Shown: piece by piece, positions 17,371 to 24,237 of the stretch
How the letters are laid out: each line of letters opens with the position of its first letter
Position numbering within the stretch: the first letter of the stretch is position 1
From: a bacterium
Lineage (GTDB): Bacteria; Joyebacterota; Joyebacteria; Joyebacterales; Joyebacteraceae
NCBI GenBank assembly: GCA_029990205.1
Contig: JAPEKQ010000005.1
Location: 62,001 to 126,000, forward strand
Length of the DNA: 64,000 nt
Direction: 5' to 3'
The notes under the pieces: model-generated
What the model was told of the DNA's origin: nothing
Databases searched by the model: none
Seen by the model: the letters and a program-made list of their open reading frames with translations, nothing else
Made by a program: the position numbers and the translations under genes

Positions 17371-19329
17371 TCAGTCCTCCAGGGCCGCCGTGACCATCTT
17401 GAACAGCTGGTCGTCGGTGAGGTTCTTCTGCGTCACCGATCCGGACGGACACGCCGCGATGCACGCGCCGCACCCCTCACAGATCGCCTCCTGGATATGA
17501 GCAACCTTCTTCTCTTCGTCGAACTCGGCCGCGTCGTACGGACAGACCGAGACACAGACGCGACAACCGGCGCACTCGTCCTCATCGACAAGCGCGATGA
17601 TCGGCTCGCGGTGGTACTCCTTCTCCGCGAAGAGCGATGCCACCTTGCTCGCGGCGGCCGAGGCCTGCGCGACAGCGTCCGGAATGTCCTTCGGACCCTG
17701 CGCGGCGCCTGCCAGATAGAATCCCGGCGCGAGGCTCTCAACAGGCCTGAGCTTCGGATGCGCCTCCGAGAGGAAGCCCCACTCGTTGACCTGGATCTTG
17801 AGCTTCTTGGCGAGCTCGAGCGCCTGAGCGTTCGGCTCCATCGCAAGACCGAGCACCACCATGTCGGCGGCGATCTCGACCTTCTGGCCCGTCAGCGTGT
17901 CGACGCCCCAGACGATGACCTTGCCGTCTTCCTCGTAGAGCTTCGAGACCTTCCCGCGGACGTAGAGGACGTCGTCCTCCTCGGCCGCGCGCTGGTAGAA
18001 CTCCTCGTAGCCCTTCCCGCCGGTTCGAACGTCCATGTAGAACAGATACGCCTGACCGTCGTGCACGGTGTGCTTGTAGAGCATCGCGTGCTTGGTCAGG
18101 TACATGCAGCAGATCTTCGAGCAGTACGCCTTGTGGTGCTCCGGGTCGCGCGAGCCGACGCAGGTCAGGAAGACGACCTCCTTCGGTATCTCACCGTCTG
18201 AGGGCCTCCGGACGACGCCGCTCGTCGGACCGGACGCGGAGAGAAGCCGCTCGAACTGCAGGCTCGTCACGACGTCCTTGATCTTGCCGCCGCCGTACTC
18301 GCCGATGTTGATGATCGGGTAGAGATCGTAGCCGGTCGCCACAACGATCGCGCCGACCTCGACATCCACGAACTCGTCCTTCTGGGTGTAGTCGACCGCG
18401 TCGACCGGGCAGATCTTCGCGCAGATGCCGCACTTGCCGCTCTGCATGTAGAGGCAATGCTCGGCATCCAGCACCGGCTTGTTGGGAACCGCCTGCGGGA
18501 ACGGCGTGTAGATGGCCTTCCGCGTGGCGAGCCCTTCTTCGAATTCCGAGTCCGTCTTGGACGGACACTTCTCGGAGCAGAGACCGCAGCCCGTGCAGAC
18601 GTCGCGGTTGACGTATGCGGCCTTCTTCTTGATCTTGATCTTGAAGTTGCCGACGTAGCCGGCGACATCCCCGACCTCACAGTAGGTCATCAGCTTGATC
18701 CGCGGATGCTGCGCCGCATCGACCATCTTCGGGGTCAGGATGCACTGCGAGCAGTCGAGCGTCGGGAACGTCTCCGACAGCTGCGCCATATGGCCGCCGA
18801 TCGACGCCTCCTTCTCGACGAGGATGACCTCGTGTCCGGAGTTCGCGATGTCGAGCGCAGCCTGGATACCCGCCACACCACCACCCACCACGAGCGCGCG
18901 CTTCGTCACCGGAACGGCGATCGGCTCGAGCGCTTCGTCCTGCTTCACCTTCTCGATCATCGTCTTGATGATCTTGATCGCCTTCTCCGTCGCGCGCGGC
19001 TTGTCCTCCTGATGGACCCAGCTGCACTGCTCGCGAATGTTGGCGATCTCGACCATGTACGGATTCAGATCGGCGCCGACACCGGCGCGCCGGAAGGTCG
19101 CCTCGTGGAGCGTCGGGGAGCAGGCCGACACGACGACGCCGGTCAGCTTGTGCTCCTTGATCGCGTCCTTCACGAGGTTCTGGCCCGGGTCCGAACACAT
19201 GTACGTGTAGTCGGTCGAGAACGCGACTCCCGGATAGCTGGCCAGTTCCTCGGCGACCCGCTTCACGTCCACCACGCCGGCGATGTTCGTACCACAGTGG
19301 CAGACGAAGACGCCTATGCGATGTTCCAT
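17371..19329 (-). CDS. hdrA: HdrA-like FAD iron-sulfur protein (heterodisulfide reductase subunit A)
   Basis: A 652-residue flavoprotein, the electron-bifurcating hub of Hdr complexes. The order is: an N-terminal region with FVCHCGTNIAG and SACSPTLHE; FAD motif VVGGGVAGIQAALDIA and DCSQCILTPKM; inserted ferredoxin motifs CTGCGLCSEKCP and CGICAKICP; then a second pair, CAGCRVCVSVCP and CEGCGACIAACP, at the C-terminus. It binds FAD and several [4Fe-4S] clusters and acts in the cytosol. The start is the ATG at 19329, which follows GGGGAGGAGTG. It lies ten bases after hdrB. Bacteria rarely use CoM/CoB heterodisulfide, so the physiological disulfide or acceptor is unknown. Confidence 0.93.
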   Translation of the reverse strand: MEHRIGVFVCHCGTNIAGVVDVKRVAEELASYPGVAFSTDYTYMCSDPGQNLVKDAIKEHKLTGVVVSACSPTLHEATFRRAGVGADLNPYMVEIANIREQCSWVHQEDKPRATEKAIKIIKTMIEKVKQDEALEPIAVPVTKRALVVGGGVAGIQAALDIANSGHEVILVEKEASIGGHMAQLSETFPTLDCSQCILTPKMVDAAQHPRIKLMTYCEVGDVAGYVGNFKIKIKKKAAYVNRDVCTGCGLCSEKCPSKTDSEFEEGLATRKAIYTPFPQAVPNKPVLDAEHCLYMQSGKCGICAKICPVDAVDYTQKDEFVDVEVGAIVVATGYDLYPIINIGEYGGGKIKDVVTSLQFERLLSASGPTSGVVRRPSDGEIPKEVVFLTCVGSRDPEHHKAYCSKICCMYLTKHAMLYKHTVHDGQAYLFYMDVRTGGKGYEEFYQRAAEEDDVLYVRGKVSKLYEEDGKVIVWGVDTLTGQKVEIAADMVVLGLAMEPNAQALELAKKLKIQVNEWGFLSEAHPKLRPVESLAPGFYLAGAAQGPKDIPDAVAQASAAASKVASLFAEKEYHREPIIALVDEDECAGCRVCVSVCPYDAAEFDEEKKVAHIQEAICEGCGACIAACPSGSVTQKNLTDDQLFKMVTAALED

Positions 19330-19339
19330 CACTCCTCCC

Positions 19340-20251
19340 CTACACCAGACTCTTCTCGGCCAGCAGAGGCCGCGGGTCAACGTAGTTGTCGCTGAAGTCC
19401 AGGCACTCCTCGTCGATGCCGAGCGCGATACCGAGAAGCTGCGTGAAGTAGATCACCGGGATCTTGCGGAAACCGGTCACGCTCTTCTCCATCTTCTTCT
19501 GGAGCTCGTCGAGGTTGTAGCGACACAGCGGACACGTCGTGATGATGACGTCCGCGCCGCGGCGCGACGCGGAGTTCACGACGGTCTGCGAACAGGCGAC
19601 CGCAGTGTCTTCCTCGCGGACGATCTGGAATCCGCCGCAGCATTCGGTCTTCATCGGGAAGTCGACGACGTCACAGCCGATGGCTTCGAGGAAGTCCTCG
19701 AAGATCTGCGGCTGCTCAGGATCGTCGAACTCCATCTCCTTCTTCGGTCTGAGAAGCATGCACCCGTAGTACGGGGCGACCTTGAGACCGGAGAGATCCG
19801 CCTTCGTGCGCTCGCGGATCTTATCGAAGCCGACGACGTCGCGGAGCATCTCGATGTAATGAAGGACGTCAACCTGACCGGTGTAGTCCTCCTTGAGATA
19901 GCTCTCGATGCCCTCCCGGGCGTCGGTGTCGGCCTTCAGGAACAGGTTGGCCTTCTCCCGCTTCTCCGGGTCGTCGCGCATGACCTTGTTCGCGCGCTTG
20001 AGCACGTTGTAGCAGAACGAGCAGAGCGTCACGACCTTGTCGCCGAGTCTGGATGCGTAGGCGAGGTTCCTCACCCCTGCGAGGATGTCCATCACCGAAT
20101 CGGTCGTGAGCGGGAACACCGCGCCGCAGCACGTCCAGATCTCGAGCTCCTCGAGCTCGATGTCCAGCGCCCGGGCGCACTCCCTCGATGCCTTGTCGAA
20201 GTCGAGGGCGCGCTCGTGAAGCGTACAGCCGGGGTAATAAGGTATCTTCAT
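19340..20251 (-). CDS. hdrB: HdrB-like CCG-domain protein (heterodisulfide reductase subunit B)
   Basis: A 303-residue protein with two cysteine-rich CCG domains. The first has YYPGCTLHE, IWTCCGAVFP and LCSFCYNVL; the second has YYGCMLLRP, TECCGGFQI and CPLCRYNLD. In methanogen HdrB these domains hold two noncubane [4Fe-4S] clusters that cleave the heterodisulfide. All the cysteines needed are present, so this is a catalytic-type HdrB rather than a degenerate copy. The ATG at 20251 is used; the GTG just before it would add one residue. It follows hdrC by 16 bases. The substrate in this bacterium is not known; a low-molecular-weight thiol or protein disulfide is possible. Confidence 0.93.
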   Translation of the reverse strand: MKIPYYPGCTLHERALDFDKASRECARALDIELEELEIWTCCGAVFPLTTDSVMDILAGVRNLAYASRLGDKVVTLCSFCYNVLKRANKVMRDDPEKREKANLFLKADTDAREGIESYLKEDYTGQVDVLHYIEMLRDVVGFDKIRERTKADLSGLKVAPYYGCMLLRPKKEMEFDDPEQPQIFEDFLEAIGCDVVDFPMKTECCGGFQIVREEDTAVACSQTVVNSASRRGADVIITTCPLCRYNLDELQKKMEKSVTGFRKIPVIYFTQLLGIALGIDEECLDFSDNYVDPRPLLAEKSLV

Positions 20252-20267
20252 CACTGCCTCCGACTCC

Positions 20268-20681
20268 CTATCCGTTGAGCTTCCTCAAGGCCCCGACCAC
20301 ACCCATCTGAGGCGCGTCCGACACCATGGTCCTGGTGACCTCGTCTGCGTCGACGACCGAGCCGCTGAGACGCTTGCGGAGCACGATGGCTCTGAGCGCG
20401 TCACAGATGCTCGAGAACTCCACGCCGCGCGGACAGCGCGAGGCGCACTGGAGACACGACGCGCAGATCCAGATCGTCTCCGAATCGAGCACGGGCTCGA
20501 CCTGACCGAGCTGCAACAGACGGATGACCTCGCTCGGTACGATGTCCATCTCCTCGACGACCGGGCACCCGGCCGAACACCGCCCGCACTGATAGCACGC
20601 GGACAGATTCTGGCCGGAGAGCTCTGCGACCCTCTCGACGAGATCTCCCTTGATCACTTCTGCGCTCAACTTGAGCCTCAT
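20268..20681 (-). CDS. hdrC: HdrC-like ferredoxin subunit (heterodisulfide reductase subunit C)
   Basis: A 137-residue protein with two [4Fe-4S] motifs, CYQCGRCSAGCP and CASCLQCASRCP. It links HdrA to HdrB in the complex. It is a little shorter than most HdrC proteins but contains both clusters and the surrounding helices. The start at 20681 has GGAGGTGTGG before it. It is the first gene of the operon, about 240 bases downstream of a strong promoter. Confidence 0.92.
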   Translation of the reverse strand: MRLKLSAEVIKGDLVERVAELSGQNLSACYQCGRCSAGCPVVEEMDIVPSEVIRLLQLGQVEPVLDSETIWICASCLQCASRCPRGVEFSSICDALRAIVLRKRLSGSVVDADEVTRTMVSDAPQMGVVGALRKLNG

Positions 20682-21127
20682 CCACACCTCCGATGATTCC
20701 TCGGGCATGTGTGCATGCCCCCACCCGTGTCGATGTGTGATCTCATTCGTGTCATGTGCTGTCTGCGTCCAGACCAGGCGTGTCGTCGTCCGTGCTCAAC
20801 ATGGAACGATAGGCAAGCGCTCCCGCCTACCTACCGGACTCGAGAACAGACGACCGCACCCGCTGTCCCGACACAGATGCACCGCGGCGCGGTTGTCTCC
20901 TCGTCGCGGTGACATTGGCCCTAGAGTCTACTACGCTCACCGGCTGAGTGTCAACCCACCAACGCCCTGAAAGGGGCGCAGAACGGGCAGCATCCGGGCG
21001 GATGGAGCGCGCGCGCGTGCGGCGGAGCGGCGATGGCGGACGCGTTCCTACTTGTCGCACGCCGTCATCTCCCGTAGCCTGTACGAACCCGTCGTTCGAG
21101 CCGACGCCCCCCCACGGAAGGATCCCG
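20682..21127. other. Intergenic region between hdr operon and MFS gene
   Basis: 446 bases separate the divergent hdrC and MFS genes. The region holds the hdr promoter on the minus strand and a long untranslated leader of about 240 bases. Open frames here have no recognisable protein features. No riboswitch or operator could be identified by eye. Confidence 0.5.
20925..20954 (-). promoter_or_regulatory. Strong promoter for the hdr-frd-malic enzyme operon
   Basis: On the minus strand, TTGACA (20954-20949), 18 bases, TAGACT (20930-20925). The -35 matches consensus fully. It points at hdrC, about 240 bases away. Confidence 0.65.
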
Positions 21128-22387
21128 ATGCCGACCTCCGACACGGACCGATGCCCCGCCGGGACATCGCGCGGACCGGGCCTCCCCCGGAACGTCTGGA
21201 TCGTCACGATCACGAGTTTCCTCACCGACATCTCGAGCGAGATGATCGTCAATCTCGTCCCGCTCTTCCTCCTCAACGTGCTCGGCGTGAGGACGGCGCT
21301 CATCGGAGTCATCGAGGGAACGGCCGAGACGACCGCGAGTCTTCTCAAGCTCTTCTCCGGGTGGTTCTCCGACCGGGTCGGCCAGCGCAAGTGGCTGGCC
21401 GTTCTCGGGTACGGTATCTCGACGATCGCCAAGCCGTTCCTCTACTTCGCCGGTTCATGGGGAACCGTGCTCGGTGTGCGGTTCGCCGACCGCGTCGGCA
21501 AGGGCGTCCGGACATCGCCGCGTGACGCGCTCATCGCCGACAGTGTCGACGAGCGCCGGCGCGGCATCGCGTTCGGGCTCCATCGCGCGGGTGACACGGC
21601 CGGGGCCGTGATCGGGATCGGGATCGCGCTCGCCGTGCTTCTGGCGGTGCAGCGGAACACCGAGCTTCTGACGAGGGCGACGTTCCAGGTCGTCGTGCTC
21701 GCCAGCATGATCCCCGCAGCGCTCGCCGTCATCGTCCTCGCCTTCGGCGCGAAGGAGACGTGCATCCCGGGAGAGCGGCGGACACCGCCGAGCTTCTCCC
21801 TCGCCGGGTTCGACAGCCGGTTCCGGCGCTTCCTGCTCATCATCATCCTGTTCACACTCGGCAATTCGTCGGACGCGTTCCTCATTCTCAGAGCGCAGAA
21901 CGCCGGGCTCACGGTCGCCGGCGTCCTCGGGATGCTCATCACGTTCAATCTCGTCTACGCCATCATCTCCAGCCCCGCGGGCGCGCTCTCCGACCGGTTC
22001 GGGAGACGCAGGTTCCTCGTGGTCGGGTGGCTCATCTACGCCGTCGTCTACGCGGGGTTCGCGGCGGCGACAAAGGGCTGGCACACGTGGGCGCTCATGG
22101 GAGTCTACGGCGTCTACTACGGACTCACGCACGGGACGGCCAAGGCGTACGTCGCCGACCTCGTCCCCGCCGAGCGGCGCGGGACGGCCTACGGCATCTA
22201 CAACGCGGCCGTCGGCATCATGGCCTTCCCCGCGAGCCTCATCGCCGGGCTGCTCTGGCAGGGCGCCGGCGACTGGGGCGGCTTCGGACCGTCGGCGCCG
22301 TTCATCTTCGGAGGCGCGCTCGCGCTGGTCGCCACAACCCTTCTTCTCCTTTCGCCGGGAGACGGGAGTGGGAACGTATGGCATTGA
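21128..22387 (+). CDS. Major facilitator superfamily transporter
   Basis: A 419-residue membrane protein with about twelve hydrophobic helices. It carries the MFS loop motif between helices 2 and 3 (GWFSDRVGQRKWL) and the related loop in the second half (GALSDRFGRRRFLVV). The N-terminal NVWIVTITSFLTDISSEM resembles drug/proton antiporters of the YfcJ/Bmr-like type; the substrate cannot be deduced. The ATG at 21128 has GGAAGGA upstream and gives a normal cytosolic N-terminus. A longer in-frame start (20948) would add a non-membrane leader and overlap the hdr promoter. It overlaps the next gene by ten bases, implying translational coupling. Confidence 0.88.
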   Translation: MPTSDTDRCPAGTSRGPGLPRNVWIVTITSFLTDISSEMIVNLVPLFLLNVLGVRTALIGVIEGTAETTASLLKLFSGWFSDRVGQRKWLAVLGYGISTIAKPFLYFAGSWGTVLGVRFADRVGKGVRTSPRDALIADSVDERRRGIAFGLHRAGDTAGAVIGIGIALAVLLAVQRNTELLTRATFQVVVLASMIPAALAVIVLAFGAKETCIPGERRTPPSFSLAGFDSRFRRFLLIIILFTLGNSSDAFLILRAQNAGLTVAGVLGMLITFNLVYAIISSPAGALSDRFGRRRFLVVGWLIYAVVYAGFAAATKGWHTWALMGVYGVYYGLTHGTAKAYVADLVPAERRGTAYGIYNAAVGIMAFPASLIAGLLWQGAGDWGGFGPSAPFIFGGALALVATTLLLLSPGDGSGNVWH

Positions 22388-22845
22388 TGTTCGTGGTGCA
22401 GGAGCACGGCTCGTCGAGACTCCACTGGGACTTCCGCCTCGAGCGCGACGGCGTCCTCAAGTCGTGGGCCATCCCGAAGGGACCCTCGATGGACCCTTCG
22501 CAGCGCCGGCTTGCGATCATGGTCGACGACCACGACGTCGAGTACGCGGACTACGAGGGGATCATCCCCGAGGGGCAGTACGGCGCCGGACCGGTCGCGA
22601 GGTGGGACTACGGCACGTACGAGGAGTTGACCTGGGAGGACGAGCGCATCCGGTTCGTTCTCCACGGCGAGAGGCTCAGCGGCGAGTTCACGCTCGTCCA
22701 CCTCTCCCGCGGGAAACCGACCGAGTGGCTTCTCATCAAGAAGAAGGATGAGAACGCGCAGACGGGGTGGCAGATGGAGCGCGCCCTGACTGAGGCGAAG
22801 CTGGCGACGCTCGAAGTGCGCGATCCCGGGTGCGAGGCGACGTGA
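22378..22845 (+). CDS. Stand-alone LigD-type 3'-phosphoesterase domain protein
   Basis: A 155-residue protein consisting only of the phosphoesterase (PE) domain found at the N-terminus of LigD. Family motifs: FVVQEHGSSRLHWDFRLERDG, LKSWAIPKGPS, and EGIIPEGQYGAGPV, including the His, Asp, Arg and Glu positions known to bind metal and substrate. This domain removes 3'-phosphate or ribonucleotide ends at breaks before ligation. Single-domain versions occur in some bacteria and archaea. No Ku or ligase lies nearby. The start overlaps the MFS gene by ten bases, an odd pairing with a transporter. Confidence 0.9.
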   Translation: MALMFVVQEHGSSRLHWDFRLERDGVLKSWAIPKGPSMDPSQRRLAIMVDDHDVEYADYEGIIPEGQYGAGPVARWDYGTYEELTWEDERIRFVLHGERLSGEFTLVHLSRGKPTEWLLIKKKDENAQTGWQMERALTEAKLATLEVRDPGCEAT

Positions 22846-22861
22846 CACGGAGGAGGGAGCG

Positions 22862-23896
22862 ATGAGAGGAATGGACACCAGTGGAACGATGCGACGGGGC
22901 CTCGGCGGGGCGGCCGGCCCACGGATGAGCGCGGTTCTGCTCTGCGCAGCCGCGGCTCTCCTGATCATCTCCTCGGTCGCGGCCATGGCCGCGGAACCGG
23001 TCGCGACCTTCTCGATCGTCGGGTACGACCCGGCGACCGGCGAACTCGGCGTAGCGGTTCAATCGAAGTTCTTCGCGGTCGGCGCGGTCGTGCCGTACGC
23101 ACGCGCGGATGTCGGCGCCATCGCATCGCAGGCGTACGGCAACACGACCTTCGGTCCGAAGGGGCTGGACCTGCTCGAGGAAGGTCTCGCGGTCGAAGAG
23201 GTCATGAAGGCACTCGTGGCCGATGACGAGGACCGCGAACAGCGTCAGGTCGGCATCGTCGACGCAAACGGGAACGCGCACGGATACACCGGCAGCGAGT
23301 GCATGGACTGGGCGGGACACCACGTCGGTGAGAACTACACGGCCCAGGGCAACATCCTCGTGAGCGAGGAGACGGTGCTCGCGATGGCGCGCGCGTTCGA
23401 GGAAACGGACGGCGTCCTCGGTGAGCGGCTCATGAGCGCCATCGAGGCCGGTCAGGCAGCGGGTGGAGACTCGCGCGGCATGCAGTCGGCGGCCATCCTC
23501 ATCGTCAAGGCGGGCGGTGGGTACGGAGGATACAACGATATCTACTGCGACCTCCGCGTCGATGACGCCGAGGACCCCATCGCCGAACTCCGCCGGATCT
23601 TCATGATCTGGAAGGAGCAGGCGCTGATCCTCGAGGGTTACCGCTTGCTCGAGGCGGGTGAGAGCGACGCCGCGATCGCGATCGGCCGCCGCGCGGTCTC
23701 ACAGTACCCCGACAGCGCGGAGTGCTACTACCACCTTGCCTGCTACCTGTCTCGCGGAGGACTCCGTGACGAGGCGCTGGAGCAGGTCATCGAGGCGACC
23801 GCGCGCGACGCGCTGCTCGGGCCGCGCGCCCGTCTCGACACGGACCTCGAACCTCTGTGGAAGGACCCGGCCTTCCTGTCGGTGACCGGCGAGTAG
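22862..23896 (+). CDS. Secreted DUF1028 (Ntn-hydrolase-like) protein with TPR-like tail
   Basis: A 344-residue protein with an N-terminal hydrophobic signal (AVLLCAAAALLIISSVAAMA). A DUF1028 domain follows (ATFSIVGYDPATGELGVAVQSK, VVPYARADVGAIASQA, GPKGLDLL, the AHGYTGSECMDWAGH region, AQGNIL, RGMQSAAILIVK). The last 100 residues, from about 245, form TPR-like helices. DUF1028 proteins have an Ntn-hydrolase-like fold; their substrate is not established. Here the expected nucleophile follows the signal region, so processing may expose Thr or Ser in TFSIVGYD. It lies 16 bases after the phosphoesterase gene and likely ends that transcript. The ATG at 22862 is used. Confidence 0.85.
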   Translation: MRGMDTSGTMRRGLGGAAGPRMSAVLLCAAAALLIISSVAAMAAEPVATFSIVGYDPATGELGVAVQSKFFAVGAVVPYARADVGAIASQAYGNTTFGPKGLDLLEEGLAVEEVMKALVADDEDREQRQVGIVDANGNAHGYTGSECMDWAGHHVGENYTAQGNILVSEETVLAMARAFEETDGVLGERLMSAIEAGQAAGGDSRGMQSAAILIVKAGGGYGGYNDIYCDLRVDDAEDPIAELRRIFMIWKEQALILEGYRLLEAGESDAAIAIGRRAVSQYPDSAECYYHLACYLSRGGLRDEALEQVIEATARDALLGPRARLDTDLEPLWKDPAFLSVTGE

Positions 23897-24237
23897 CCGC
23901 TCATTCAGCGGCGGGTCCGACGCGCAGATGGCGTCGCCGGACGGCGCATCCTGCGCTGCCGCGCCGGTACAGAGAGCAGCCCTCATAGCCCCCCCGGCCG
24001 CAAACGGCCCGGGGGGCTTCAGATAGCGGACAGGTCCGGACTGCAGTGAGACTCTAATTTGCCGTTCTACAAGGGCTTACGGCCGCCCCGTCGGTTCGGT
24101 CGGAACAGCTGCGCGCGCTCGACCCGCCGCTGACTGAGACCCGCGAACTGGCAGGATAAATGCATGGATATCAGCCCTGGAGCACCAATACGAAGACCGC
24201 GCCAACGGTCTGGGCTGCGCATACGGAGGCAGATTCG
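23897..24237 (+). other. Intergenic region before the first hybrid kinase
   Basis: 341 bases. They contain the terminator at 23987-24018 and no other recognisable element. The frame of the next gene is open upstream to an ATG at 24160, but that part has no protein-like features. Confidence 0.4.
23987..24018 (+). terminator. Terminator after the MFS-PE-DUF1028 genes
   Basis: A near-perfect 14-bp GC-rich stem (one mismatch) with a four-base CAAA-type loop, about 90 bases after the DUF1028 stop. The tail is short in U (TTC), so efficiency is uncertain. Confidence 0.6.

Noticed and set aside
20948-21127. 60-residue N-terminal extension of the MFS transporter
   Set aside because: The extension is Arg/Pro-rich, overlaps the hdr promoter, and the downstream ATG has a good ribosome site.
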